A stretch of 56,236 bases of DNA. Source: Denitromonas ohlonensis (GTDB taxonomy: Bacteria > Pseudomonadota > Gammaproteobacteria > Burkholderiales > Rhodocyclaceae). The translations under genes and the position numbers were made by a program. The DNA is taken from contig NZ_VMNI01000011.1 in assembly GCF_007625205.1 (NCBI RefSeq), positions 1 to 56,236 of the forward strand, given 5' to 3'. Every line of letters begins with the position of its first letter. Position 1 is the first letter of the stretch. Positions 43,141 through 51,923 of the stretch are shown piece after piece. The notes beneath the pieces are model-generated. The model was given only the letters and a program-made list of their open reading frames with translations. It searched no databases and was not told the DNA's origin.

Positions 43141-43277
43141 GTTTTCGCCATTGGTTCGTTTGTGTCCGATCGAAAGATCGCGATTTTCGATTGCTCTGTG
43201 CTGATGACTGGAGGTCCGCCCCGTGACTTGAAGGGCGAGCGCGAAAATTAATAAGGGCGTCGGATTCCAAGGTTACA

Positions 43278-43283
43278 TTTTAT
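43278..43283 (-). promoter_or_regulatory. Candidate -10 element for the pse array
   Basis: TATAAA on the minus strand within TTGTATAAAATG, in the 198-bp gap between pseB and the ABC transporter, about 140 bases before pseB. No good -35 lies at 16-18 bases. A short dyad CGCC-TGA-GGCG at 43295-43305 lies just upstream. This gap is the only sizeable break in the first part of the array, so a promoter here is likely on position alone. Confidence 0.3.
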
Positions 43284-43338
43284 ACAATGCGCTTCGCCTG
43301 AGGCGGTTTGCAACAGACTCGATGTCCGCGGCAAAGGG

Positions 43339-45108
43339 TCAACTCGCACGCTCCTGCGACGAGATCACCTGATCCGGCGTCCCTTCGGCAACCAGCTGAC
43401 CGCTTTCGAGTCGGAAGATGCGATCGGCGCGCTGCACTGTCGACAGTCGGTGCGCGACGATGATGATGGTCCGTTCCCCACGCATGGCCGAGACCACGTT
43501 CATGAAATCGGCCTCCGTGTCATTGTCTAGAGCACTGGTGGCCTCATCCAAGACGAGCACATCGGGGTTGTGATAGAGCGCGCGAGCGATGCCGATCCGC
43601 TGACGCTGTCCGCCGGACAGGCGCACACCGCGCTCGCCGACGCTGGTGTCGAGCCCTTGAGGAAGGCTGGAGACGAAGCCGTCTAGTTGTGCCGCATGGA
43701 TGGCGCTGCGCACGGCATCTTCGTCGATCCGTTCGTCCGGCACTCCGAATGCAATGTTCCGGCGCAGGCTGTCGTCGGTCAGGAAGATGGACTGGGCAAC
43801 ATAGCCGATCCGGTCTTGCCACGGCCGGAGGGCTTGACGGATATCAACGGTGTTTTCGGTGACGACGCCCTTCCGGGGCTCGAGAAGCCCGAGGATTACG
43901 TCGATCAGGGTGCTTTTGCCCGAGCCGCTGGTGCCGACGATACCGATCGTCTCGCCCGGGTCGATATGTAGCGATACCCCGGACAACGCGGTTGTTTCGG
44001 AATCGGGGTAGGCAAACTCGATATCCCGCAGTTCAATGCGCCCCATGGGGCGACCCGGAGCACCGTATGTGGTGTGCCCGGCCTCTGTCTGAGGCCAGTC
44101 CAATGCCAGTTCAGCCTCCATTGTGTCGACGACCGGCGTGACGTAGCGCAATGTCTGCATGGCCCCCAGCATTCGATTGACGGACGGCATCAACCGGAAT
44201 GCGGCAGCGGCAAACACGCCGATCACGGGCAGGATGGCTTCCATCGGCGTACCGCGAAGGATCATCGTCACGACCAGCAGGGCTAGACCGGCTATCGAGA
44301 GCAACTCCATGGCCAGACGCGGCATTTGCTTGAGCGTCTCCTGGTTGCGGGCCGCATCGGCGCATGCGTCGTTGGGCGTCTCGTATCGAGCCAGGAACGC
44401 GTGTTCCCGCCCGAGCAACTGGGCTTCCTTGATGCCGCCGAGGCCCTGCTGGAGGTGCTGCAGACGCGCGCCTTCATTGGCCTGGCGCGCTTTGCCCCAC
44501 GCAGCGGTGCGTTTCCGCGTGAACCGGAAGAAGGCGACGGCGGCGGCGACCAGCGCGACACCGACGACGGCCGTCCCGATAGGCTCGACGAACAGCAGAA
44601 GCACGGTCAGCGCGATCGAAACAGACCCCTCGGCCACCAGCATGAGCGAGGGCATGATGGCGTGGCTTGCAAAGAGGTTGGCCTCGGTCGTCACGTTTCT
44701 GACCAATTGCGCCGAATTTCTCCCCAGATGAAAGATGTAAGGTTGCATCAGATAACGGTGAAACAACCGGCGCGAAACGTCGGCCTGGATACCGAAGGCG
44801 AAGCGCGCCTGAAAGCGGTAGAGAAACGCAAGATAGATATTCTTGACCGCGTAGATGGCGACCAGCGTCAGCATAGCGGCTACGATCAGCTGCGGCTGTG
44901 TCGGGTTGCCGACCATAACGAAAAGACGCTCGACCATGGGGTGCGGTGTATCGGACTGACTGCCGACGAGAATGCCCATGACGGGAATGACTAGGCCGAC
45001 GCCGAGCAGCTCCAGTGCTGTGCCAATTGTCATGAGGCCAAACAGGACACTCGCGTTGCGCCGCTGCTCTGGAGAAACCAGCTTCAGTAGCTTTGAGAAT
45101 CGAATCAT
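43339..45108 (-). CDS. ABC transporter, fused permease-ATPase (lipid-linked glycan flippase type)
   Basis: The 589-aa half-transporter has six TM helices in the first ~330 residues and an ATPase domain: Walker A GIVGTSGSGKSTLIDVILG, signature LSGGQRQRIGIARAL, Walker B VLVLDEATSALDND, and the switch IVAHRLSTV. This is the MsbA/PglK build. In a glycan locus without a Wzx, it is the natural candidate to flip the undecaprenyl-linked product, as PglK does in Campylobacter. ATG 45108 is preferred over the TTG 45147; neither has a clear ribosome site. Confidence 0.88.
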   Translation of the reverse strand: MIRFSKLLKLVSPEQRRNASVLFGLMTIGTALELLGVGLVIPVMGILVGSQSDTPHPMVERLFVMVGNPTQPQLIVAAMLTLVAIYAVKNIYLAFLYRFQARFAFGIQADVSRRLFHRYLMQPYIFHLGRNSAQLVRNVTTEANLFASHAIMPSLMLVAEGSVSIALTVLLLFVEPIGTAVVGVALVAAAVAFFRFTRKRTAAWGKARQANEGARLQHLQQGLGGIKEAQLLGREHAFLARYETPNDACADAARNQETLKQMPRLAMELLSIAGLALLVVTMILRGTPMEAILPVIGVFAAAAFRLMPSVNRMLGAMQTLRYVTPVVDTMEAELALDWPQTEAGHTTYGAPGRPMGRIELRDIEFAYPDSETTALSGVSLHIDPGETIGIVGTSGSGKSTLIDVILGLLEPRKGVVTENTVDIRQALRPWQDRIGYVAQSIFLTDDSLRRNIAFGVPDERIDEDAVRSAIHAAQLDGFVSSLPQGLDTSVGERGVRLSGGQRQRIGIARALYHNPDVLVLDEATSALDNDTEADFMNVVSAMRGERTIIIVAHRLSTVQRADRIFRLESGQLVAEGTPDQVISSQERAS

Positions 45109-45422
45109 GAATTGGTTGATGGGCTGGGCGTTATCGAACTGCGGCAAATTTCATTGTGTTTGTCGGTCTCGTGAGCGTGGGGCGCAGCGCGCCATGACAG
45201 TCCTGCCGCCCTGTCCGAGCGGGCGGACACCAACGAATCAGACCGGGGATTGTACCGCGAATCCTGTGCTGGACCGTGTATGTGATTCATCAGCCAAACC
45301 TTGGGTGATGACTGTTCGGTCCTCACTACGGCAGGGAGGTCTGTCATACAATGCAGGCGCACACTTGCGCAGCGGCGCTAAGCCAGCATGTGGCATCGAT
45401 TTGACGTTGAGGGGAAACGACT
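45109..45422. other. Intergenic region between divergent transporter and epimerase genes
   Basis: This 314-bp gap holds no convincing gene. It has TACAAT boxes on both strands, at 45347-45352 on plus and 45249-45254 on minus, that could be -10 elements of divergent promoters; the -35 positions are poor. No JUMPstart/ops-like element was seen. Confidence 0.4.
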
Positions 45423-46415
45423 TTGGAGTATCTCACCGCAGCGAACAGGCAAGCACGGGTTGTTGTGACCGGTGCGAGCGGATTCGTCGCGCAAGCGCTC
45501 ATCAGATCCCTGGCCGCGAACGATTCGGTCGAGGTGTGTGCAGCCTCCCGTTCAATTGGTCTGGCGCTGCCCGATGGCGTGTCGTCGGTGAGCGTGGGTG
45601 ATCTGGGGCCGGAAACCGACTGGGCGGAGGCGCTCGATGGTGTCGACGTCGTGGTCCACTGCGCGGCCCGCGTACACATGATGTCCGCGGGGAGGGATGA
45701 TGAGGCGCTTTACAGGCGCATCAACGTGGATGGCACGCTGAGACTGGCGCGCACCGCAAGGTCAAATGGGTGCCGCCGCTTTATCTACCTGAGTTCGATC
45801 AAGGTCAACGGTGAGCGGACCGTTCCGGGTTGCCCCTTCTCCCCGAACGACCCACCCCGGCCAGTGGATGCCTATGGACGCTCCAAGCTCATGGCCGAGC
45901 AGGGGCTGCTTGCGCTGGCCCACGAAACGGGTCTTGAAGTGGTGATCATTCGCCCGCCGCTGGTCTATGGCCCCGGAGTGAAAGCCAATTTCAGGCGCAT
46001 GGCTCACATGGCGTGCCGCGGATGGCCCTTGCCGCTGGGCCGTATTCATAACCAGCGCTCTTTGGTGAATATAGAGAACCTCGTGCACTTGATCGTGACG
46101 TGCCTCGATCACCCCATGGCTCCGGGACACGTGTTCCTCGTTAGCGACGGACAGGATGTCTCGACTTCTGAACTGTTGCGTAAAACGGCTCATGCGCTGA
46201 GTTGCAGGATACGATTGCTCCCCGTTCCTGCCGGGGTGTTGGTATGGGTCGCCCGCATGGTGGGGAAGTCGGCGCTTGCAGACAGGCTGTGTGGCAATCT
46301 TCAGGTGGACATTTCACCGACGCAAGAGGTGCTGAACTGGCGACCACCGCTGACGCTCGACGAAGGCTTGCGTCGATTTGCAACACAAGATGCCGAGTTT
46401 GGTGGGCATGACTGA
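45423..46415 (+). CDS. NAD-dependent epimerase/dehydratase of the O-antigen WbpV/WbpK group
   Basis: The 330-aa extended SDR has VVVTGASGFVAQALIRSL, DVVVHCAARVHMM, IYLSSIKVNGE, Y-x-x-x-K in DAYGRSKLMAEQGLL, and RPPLVYGPGVKANFRRM. The order SDR, WbpL-like transferase, WbpM-like dehydratase is the same as in many Pseudomonas and betaproteobacterial O-antigen loci, where the SDR reduces the 4-keto sugar to UDP-FucNAc or QuiNAc. The start is TTG 45423 with GAGGGG upstream. The end overlaps the next gene by eight bases. Confidence 0.87.
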   Translation: MEYLTAANRQARVVVTGASGFVAQALIRSLAANDSVEVCAASRSIGLALPDGVSSVSVGDLGPETDWAEALDGVDVVVHCAARVHMMSAGRDDEALYRRINVDGTLRLARTARSNGCRRFIYLSSIKVNGERTVPGCPFSPNDPPRPVDAYGRSKLMAEQGLLALAHETGLEVVIIRPPLVYGPGVKANFRRMAHMACRGWPLPLGRIHNQRSLVNIENLVHLIVTCLDHPMAPGHVFLVSDGQDVSTSELLRKTAHALSCRIRLLPVPAGVLVWVARMVGKSALADRLCGNLQVDISPTQEVLNWRPPLTLDEGLRRFATQDAEFGGHD

Positions 46416-47460
46416 ACTGCTTGCCTTCGGACTCGGGCTGTTGGTGCTCGCGTTTGCCTCGTGGGCGCTGACCGGGGTTTTGCGTCGGTACGCGTTGAAT
46501 CGGGATGTGCTCGATCATCCCAATGCACGCAGTTCCCACTCGGTACCCACGCCGCGTGGGGGTGGCCTTGCGATCGTGATCTGCTTTATGGCGGTGTTAT
46601 GCCTGCTGCCGGGGCTCGGCGTCATGCAGGGGAGCGAGGCGATGGCGTTGCTGTTCGGTGGTGCGCTTTGCGCCGGCATTGGATTTGTCGATGATCATGG
46701 CCATGTTTCTGCTCGCTGGAGATTGCTGGCGCACTTTGGCGGGGCAGCCTGTATGGTTGGGTTGTTGTCCGTCTCGTTCGGTTTGCTGGAAGTGTGGGGA
46801 GAGCTGCCTAAGGTGCTCGTCACCAGCTTCATGCTGTTCGGTTCGGTCTGGTTGTTGAACCTCTACAATTTCATGGATGGTATCGATGGCCTCGCTGGCG
46901 CCGAGGCGGTCAGCGTCTGCCTGCTCGGTAGCATGATGCTCTGGGCTACTGGACACACGGAGTCAACCCTGTTGCCCTTGGCGCTCGCGGCGGCTTCGGC
47001 GGGTTTCCTGGTCTGGAATTTTCCTCGCGCTAGGATTTTCATGGGGGACGCGGGCAGTGGCTTCATTGGATTGATGCTCGCCGGCATCATGCTCTGGTTG
47101 TCGCAGTTTGGAGGCAAAATCGCCGCTGCGTGGCTGGTACTGATTGCCACCTTCGTTACCGACGCCTCGGTCACATTGATGCGACGGCTGCTGCGTGGTC
47201 AGCGCGTGTGGGAAGCGCATCGTTCGCACGCCTATCAGCGCCTGTCCCGCCACATCGGGTCGCACGTTCGGGTGACGTTTCTCTACATAGCTGTCAACGT
47301 TTTCTGGCTGGGGCCGCTGAGCGTGCTGACGGGCTTGGGCTATGTGCCGATCTGGGCGGGGCTTTGTATGGCGTACGCACCGCTCGCAGCGTCGGCGTGG
47401 CGACTCGGGGCGGGGCTGCCAGATGATGTGCCAGTCCGCGGTATCGTAAAAGTCCTTTGA
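46408..47460 (+). CDS. Undecaprenyl-phosphate sugar-1-phosphate transferase (WecA/WbpL family)
   Basis: The 350-aa multi-TM protein of the MraY/WecA family has DHPNARSSHSVPTPRGGG near residues 35-52, FVDDHGHVSARWRLLAH, the catalytic LYNFMDGIDGLAG region near 153-165, and the C-terminal cytoplasmic HRSHAYQRLS histidine loop. It starts the lipid-linked oligosaccharide by adding a HexNAc-1-phosphate (probably QuiNAc or FucNAc given the neighbours) to undecaprenyl phosphate. ATG 46408 is the likely start; in-frame ATG 46390 is possible. Confidence 0.92.
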   Translation: MTELLAFGLGLLVLAFASWALTGVLRRYALNRDVLDHPNARSSHSVPTPRGGGLAIVICFMAVLCLLPGLGVMQGSEAMALLFGGALCAGIGFVDDHGHVSARWRLLAHFGGAACMVGLLSVSFGLLEVWGELPKVLVTSFMLFGSVWLLNLYNFMDGIDGLAGAEAVSVCLLGSMMLWATGHTESTLLPLALAAASAGFLVWNFPRARIFMGDAGSGFIGLMLAGIMLWLSQFGGKIAAAWLVLIATFVTDASVTLMRRLLRGQRVWEAHRSHAYQRLSRHIGSHVRVTFLYIAVNVFWLGPLSVLTGLGYVPIWAGLCMAYAPLAASAWRLGAGLPDDVPVRGIVKVL

Positions 47461-47471
47461 ATCCAAGCGGA

Positions 47472-47477
47472 TATAAT
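47472..47477 (+). promoter_or_regulatory. Perfect -10 box before the WbpM-like gene
   Basis: TATAAT 46 bases upstream of the next ATG, in the 62-bp gap. A matching -35 is not evident, so a separate promoter is only possible. Confidence 0.3.
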
Positions 47478-47522
47478 GGCCGCCAAATGTCGCAAACAAA
47501 GGTGGGCTCGCGCCCGAACTGA

Positions 47523-49403
47523 ATGCTCAAGAGATCTGTCCTCGTGGTGCTGTTTGATCTGCTCTCTGCTGCCGCAGCATGGAGTCTAGGGTTTCTCTTG
47601 CGCTTCAATTTCGAATGGCCCGCAGGTTATGAGGTCAAGTTCGCGGCCAGCTTGACAGCACTTATGGGCGTTCATGCGTTGGCCTGCCGCTGGGCCGGGC
47701 TGTATCGCGGCATGTGGGTGTTTGCCAGCCTGCCGGATCTGAAGCGGGTGCTGAAGGCCGTCGGGGTGTCATCGGTGGCCTTGCTGGTGATGTTGGCGGT
47801 TGACCGCACGCTGCCGGGTATCCCGCGCTCGATGGTTGTGCTCTACCCCTTGCTGTTGATCACCATCATGGGCGGCGGTCGTGTGATCTGGCGGATGTGG
47901 AAAGAGCATCGGTTGTATGGTGATTTGCGTGCGGCCGGCAAGCCGGTCGTGGTGGTTGGCGCCGGCACCGGTGGTGCGATGCTGGTGCGTGAGCTGGAGC
48001 GCAGCCCGGACTGGCGGGTGGTGGCGCTGGTCGACGACAACCCCGCCAAGCGCGGCCTTGAGTTGTATGGCTGCCCGGTGGCGGGCACCGTCGACGAGTT
48101 GTCGCAGGTGCTGCAGGACTTCAAGGCCCAGCATGTGATTCTGGCCATGCCCTCGGCGGCGGGTGATGCCCTTCGTCGTGCGGCCGATCTGGCGGTGCGC
48201 GCGGGTGCGCACACCTTTACGGTGCCGGGTCTTGAAGATCTGATGAGCGGCAAGGTGGCGATCAATGCCATGCGTCCGGTCGAGATCGAAGACTTGCTTG
48301 GCCGCGAGGCGGTGTCGATTGACTCCGCGCATGTGCACACCATGGTGGGTGGCAAGACGGTGCTGGTGACCGGCGCGGGCGGTTCGATCGGCAGCGAGCT
48401 GTGCCGGCAGCTGGCCAAGTTTGCGCCGGCGCGGCTGGTGCTGGTCGAAGCCAGCGAGTTTGTGCTCTACACCATCGAGCAATGGTTTGCGAATCATCAG
48501 CCCGACATCGCCATCGTCCCGCTGGCCGGTGACGTCAAGGATGCGCAGCGTCTCGACGAGATTTTTGCCCGGTGGCAACCGGCCCTGGTGTTTCATGCGG
48601 CGGCCTACAAGCATGTGCCGCTGATGGAGGTGGGCAATGCCTGGCAGGCGGTGCGCAATAATGTGTTTGGCACCTTGCAGGTGGCGCAATGTGCCCAGCG
48701 CCACGGCGCCGAGCGCTTCGTGCTGGTGTCGACCGACAAGGCGGTGAATCCGACCAATGTGATGGGCGCGACCAAGCGGCTGGCCGAGATGGTGTGCGAG
48801 GCGCTGCATTCGCAGGGCGGCCAGACGCAGTTCGGGATGGTGCGTTTCGGGAATGTGCTGGGCAGCACGGGCAGCGTGATTCCGAAGTTCCAGGAGCAGA
48901 TCGCCCGCGGCGGGCCGGTGACGGTCACCCACCCTGAGATCACCCGCTACTTCATGTCGATCCCCGAGGCGGCGCAACTGGTGCTGCAGGCGGCGAGCAT
49001 GGGGCGGGGCGGCGAGATTTTCGTGCTCGACATGGGCGACCCGGTGCGCATCGTCGATCTGGCGCGCAACATGATTCGCTTGTCGGGCTATGCCGAGGAT
49101 GAGATCCGCATCGAGTTCAGCGGTTTGCGTCCGGGCGAAAAACTGTACGAAGAGCTGCTGGCCGACGCCGAGGAAACGCGCGAAACGCCGCATCCGAAGC
49201 TGCGCATCGCGCGCTCTCGGCCGGTGGCAAAGGATTTTCTGAGCGTACTTGGCGCCTGGCTGGACACCTGTGGGCCGGTCGCAGATGAAGCGGTGCGTCA
49301 GGGCTTGCTGCGCTGGGTGCCGGAGTATGTGCCGATGCAAGGGCGGCCGGCCTTGAAGGTGGTGGCAGGCGCGCTGGCCGATAGCGACGTCCGTCGGGCC
49401 TGA
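47523..49403 (+). CDS. Membrane-bound NDP-sugar 4,6-dehydratase (WbpM/PglF/CapD family)
   Basis: The 626-aa protein has four N-terminal TM helices (LVVLFDLLSAAAAWSLGFLL onward), a CoA-binding-like Rossmann domain (VVVVGAGTGGAMLVREL, ALVDDNPAKRGLELYG), and the catalytic SDR domain: VLVTGAGGSIGSELCRQL, HAAAYKHVPLMEVG, STDKAVNPTNVMGATKRLAE and RFGNVLGSTGSVIP. It makes UDP-2-acetamido-2,6-dideoxy-4-hexulose from UDP-GlcNAc, the precursor of QuiNAc, FucNAc or bacillosamine. The usual length is 620-660 aa. Confidence 0.95.
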   Translation: MLKRSVLVVLFDLLSAAAAWSLGFLLRFNFEWPAGYEVKFAASLTALMGVHALACRWAGLYRGMWVFASLPDLKRVLKAVGVSSVALLVMLAVDRTLPGIPRSMVVLYPLLLITIMGGGRVIWRMWKEHRLYGDLRAAGKPVVVVGAGTGGAMLVRELERSPDWRVVALVDDNPAKRGLELYGCPVAGTVDELSQVLQDFKAQHVILAMPSAAGDALRRAADLAVRAGAHTFTVPGLEDLMSGKVAINAMRPVEIEDLLGREAVSIDSAHVHTMVGGKTVLVTGAGGSIGSELCRQLAKFAPARLVLVEASEFVLYTIEQWFANHQPDIAIVPLAGDVKDAQRLDEIFARWQPALVFHAAAYKHVPLMEVGNAWQAVRNNVFGTLQVAQCAQRHGAERFVLVSTDKAVNPTNVMGATKRLAEMVCEALHSQGGQTQFGMVRFGNVLGSTGSVIPKFQEQIARGGPVTVTHPEITRYFMSIPEAAQLVLQAASMGRGGEIFVLDMGDPVRIVDLARNMIRLSGYAEDEIRIEFSGLRPGEKLYEELLADAEETRETPHPKLRIARSRPVAKDFLSVLGAWLDTCGPVADEAVRQGLLRWVPEYVPMQGRPALKVVAGALADSDVRRA

Positions 49404-49408
49404 CACCA

Positions 49409-50221
49409 GTGGGCACCTATGTGATTGGCGACGTTCAGGGTTGCCATGATTCGCTTCTCGCGCTGGTCCAGAAAATCGGCTTTCGTCCCAGTCGTGACCG
49501 CCTGTGGTTCGTTGGCGATATCGTCAATCGCGGGCCAAAGTCGCTCGAGACGCTACGCGCCATCCGCGGTTTGGGGGCGGCGGCCACGGTGGTGCTCGGC
49601 AATCACGATTTGTATCTGCTGATGGTCGCCGCAGGCTGGCCCAAACGAGGCAAGGACGACACCGTTCAACCTATCCTCGACGCGCCGGATGTGGACCAGC
49701 TCCTTGGCTGGCTGGCGAGTCGTCCGCTAATGCATGTGGAAGGCAAGTTCGCCATGGTGCATGCGGGGCTGCTGGCGCAATGGACCATCCCGCAGGCGCG
49801 CGAACTGGCCGCGGAGGTCGAGTCGGTGCTGCAGGGGCCGTCGCGACAGGCCTTCCTGGCCGATCTTGCTGGCAATGCGCCAGCGAAATGGTCGGACAAG
49901 CTCAAGGGGCAGGACCGTCTGCGCTGCATTGTGAATGCCATGACGCGGATGCGCTTCTGCTCGCCCGAGGGGCTCATGGAGTTCAAGCACAAGGGGCCGC
50001 CGTCAAACGCCCCCGACGGCGCGGTGCCGTGGTTCAGCGTGCCCAAGCGGCGGCACGCGGGCTACACCATTCTGGCCGGTCATTGGTCGGCGCTGGGCCT
50101 GTGTATCGAGCCGGGCTTTGTCGGCCTCGATACCGGTTGCCTGTGGGGCGGCAAGCTCACCGCCTATCGGCTGGAGGACGGCGAGGTCTTTCAGGTCAAC
50201 GCGGCGGAATCAACCAAGTAG
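49409..50221 (+). CDS. apaH: Bis(5'-nucleosyl)-tetraphosphatase, symmetrical
   Basis: The 270-aa phosphoesterase begins TYVIGDVQGCHDSLLALV (metal-binding GDxxGC), with LWFVGDIVNRGPKSLETLR (GDxxxRGP) and VLGNHDLYLL (GNHD), then MVHAGLLAQW. ApaH cleaves Ap4A to ADP. The start is GTG 49409, giving the family's usual MGTYVIGD. It follows the dehydratase by five bases and runs convergently into the acyltransferase gene with two bases between stops. Confidence 0.96.
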   Translation: MGTYVIGDVQGCHDSLLALVQKIGFRPSRDRLWFVGDIVNRGPKSLETLRAIRGLGAAATVVLGNHDLYLLMVAAGWPKRGKDDTVQPILDAPDVDQLLGWLASRPLMHVEGKFAMVHAGLLAQWTIPQARELAAEVESVLQGPSRQAFLADLAGNAPAKWSDKLKGQDRLRCIVNAMTRMRFCSPEGLMEFKHKGPPSNAPDGAVPWFSVPKRRHAGYTILAGHWSALGLCIEPGFVGLDTGCLWGGKLTAYRLEDGEVFQVNAAESTK

Positions 50222-50223
50222 TC

Positions 50224-51006
50224 TCAGGCCGCTTCGCGCACGGGTGCAATATCGGCGGCGTCCGGTGGATTGACGACGGCGGAAATGGCGGCGTGAGCCT
50301 GGGCGGCGATGTCGCGGCGCTTCGCATCCGTCGTGGCGATGGCCGGCAGCACCGTCAGATGCACCTCGATACGCGGTGTGGCGATGATGGCTTTCAGGCT
50401 GTCGAGCACTGACAGGTCGCCATCGTAGGCGGCGGCGCGGGTGAATTCGCCGTCCGGGGTGCGATAGCATACTGCCAGCGCCTGCACCGGTTGGCCGGCG
50501 GCGATGGCGGGCTGGAGCAGGGCGGCGTGAAAGTGCTGCACATGCGAGCCGTCTGTCGTGGTGCCTTCCGGAAACACTGCCACATGGCGCCCCGCCGCCA
50601 TGCGCGTGGCGATCTCCGCATTGATGATGCGCGCGTGCCCGCGGCTGCCGCGCTGCAGGAACACCGTTTCGTTCATGGCGGCCAGCCAGCCGATGATCGG
50701 CCATTGGCGCACGTCGGCTTTTGACACGAAAGCGCTCGGACTCAGCGTGTTGATCGCGAAAATATCCACCCACGACACATGATTGGCGATCAGCAGCGCC
50801 GGGCGGGCCAGCTCGGCCCCGCTGACGCGCGGCACGATGCCCAGCAGCGCCAGCAGGCCCGTCGACCAGCGCTGGCGAAGACGACCCCGGCGATCGAGCG
50901 ATACCCAGGGAAAGACCAGCGCCGCGGTCAGCACACCTTGCAGCAGGTGCAGGACAAGGCGTGTATAGCGCCAGCCTTGTTGCAGGGAAGAGGTGGTGGG
51001 TTTCAG
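50224..51006 (-). CDS. 1-acyl-sn-glycerol-3-phosphate acyltransferase family protein (OlsA-like)
   Basis: The PlsC-type acyltransferase has LLIANHVSWVDIFAINTL (HxxxxD motif), INAEIATRMAAGRHVAVFPEGTTTDGSHV (FPEGT) and a hydrophobic N-terminus (VLHLLQGVLTAALVFPWVSL). Beside the OlsB-like gene it is most simply the lyso-ornithine-lipid O-acyltransferase OlsA, though phosphatidate synthesis is possible. The start is unclear: no ATG/GTG/TTG in this frame lies near the upstream stop. CTG 51006 would overlap the TGA as CTGA and gives 260 aa; ATG 51123 would overlap the upstream gene by 121 bases. Confidence 0.86.
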   Translation of the reverse strand: MKPTTSSLQQGWRYTRLVLHLLQGVLTAALVFPWVSLDRRGRLRQRWSTGLLALLGIVPRVSGAELARPALLIANHVSWVDIFAINTLSPSAFVSKADVRQWPIIGWLAAMNETVFLQRGSRGHARIINAEIATRMAAGRHVAVFPEGTTTDGSHVQHFHAALLQPAIAAGQPVQALAVCYRTPDGEFTRAAAYDGDLSVLDSLKAIIATPRIEVHLTVLPAIATTDAKRRDIAAQAHAAISAVVNPPDAADIAPVREAA

Positions 51007-51761
51007 TCTTCGCGTCCCATGAAGTGTTTTGCGTATTTGGCGTCCAGCCGGCCCATCGGCATCAGGATGGGCAGATCGGCCACGTTGAAGTCCGGATCCC
51101 AGGCCGGATCGCCGCAGATCCACGCGCCGGCGCGCAGATAGCCCTTGATCAGCGGCGGCGCTTCAGTCTCCAGATCGCTGCGCAGCTTGTCGAGCGGCAG
51201 TGCCGCCCGTGGGAAGACCCGGTATTCCAGCGGCGCCATGTGTTTGTCGCGTAGCTGACTATACAAACTGGCAGCATGGTGGCCGCCGTCGGCCATGCTG
51301 ACCGAGGCGCAACCGATCAGGTAGTCGTAGCCGTTCTCTTGCATGTAACGCGCCAGACCTGACCACAGCAGCGCAATGACCGCGCCGGAGCGGTAGTCGG
51401 CGTCGATGCAGGAGCGGCCGATCTCGACCATGCGATCACGCAGATGGAGCAGGCGGGTGATGTCGAATTCGTTTTCAGAGTAGTAGCCACCCACACGGCG
51501 CGCTGCGTCGGGCGGCAGGATGCGGTAGGTGCCGACGATCTTGCCCTGGTCTTCATCGCGGACGATGAGGTGCTCGCAGAAGGGGTCGTAGATGTCGCGG
51601 TCGACGCCCGGCGTGCGGGTGTTCAGGCGAGCGCCCATTTCATCGGCGAAGACGCGGTAACGAAGCTTCTGCGCCTCGACCACTTCGGTGTCGCAGGTGG
51701 CCAGCCCCACGTGGAGATTGCGGCGGCGGCGTTGGGATGATTCCTGGCGTTTATCGAGCAT
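51003..51761 (-). CDS. GNAT-fold N-acyltransferase, OlsB / hemolysin-acyltransferase type
   Basis: The 252-aa protein has VEAQKLRYRVFADEMGARL, DRDIYDPFCEHLIVRD, GTYRILPPDAARRVGGYYSENEFD-type sequence, EIGRSCIDADYRSGAVIALLW and LIGCASVSM. This is the acyl-ACP-dependent group (Acetyltransf_5) that includes OlsB, which makes lyso-ornithine lipid. Downstream is a PlsC-type gene, and the upstream region holds a Pho-box-like array, both consistent with phosphate-free lipid synthesis. ATG 51761 is supported by GGAG seven bases before; the longer frame to 51845 lacks this. Confidence 0.88.
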   Translation of the reverse strand: MLDKRQESSQRRRRNLHVGLATCDTEVVEAQKLRYRVFADEMGARLNTRTPGVDRDIYDPFCEHLIVRDEDQGKIVGTYRILPPDAARRVGGYYSENEFDITRLLHLRDRMVEIGRSCIDADYRSGAVIALLWSGLARYMQENGYDYLIGCASVSMADGGHHAASLYSQLRDKHMAPLEYRVFPRAALPLDKLRSDLETEAPPLIKGYLRAGAWICGDPAWDPDFNVADLPILMPMGRLDAKYAKHFMGRED

Positions 51762-51816
51762 GGTGTGCTCCGCAGTGACAATGGTCGCCACTGTAGAAAG
51801 GGCAGGTTGCGCTCGC

Positions 51817-51900
51817 GTGACACGGGTTTTACCGGTGTGTGACATGGTAGTGCGGCTGGTCTGTCATGCGAATGTCACGAAATCGTCATTCGGATGTCGC
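51817..51900. promoter_or_regulatory. Pho-box-like direct repeat array between olsB-like and GT4 genes
   Basis: On the plus strand GTCAT (51863), GTCAC (51874), GTCAT (51885) and GTCGC (51896) begin exactly 11 bases apart; the first two make CTGTCATGCGAATGTCAC, close to the PhoB consensus. On the minus strand TGTCAC at 51844-51839 and again at 51822-51817 are 22 bases apart, two helical turns in the same phase, pointing to the olsB-like gene. PhoB binds such 11-bp direct repeats. Regulation by phosphate starvation is inferred. Confidence 0.6.
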
Positions 51901-51923
51901 CCGGTCGCGCGACAGTCGCCGCC

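Noticed and set aside
47769-49406. A 545-aa open frame opposite the WbpM-like gene
   Set aside because: Composition (His/Arg/Gln-rich) and lack of motifs show a shadow of the dehydratase coding strand.
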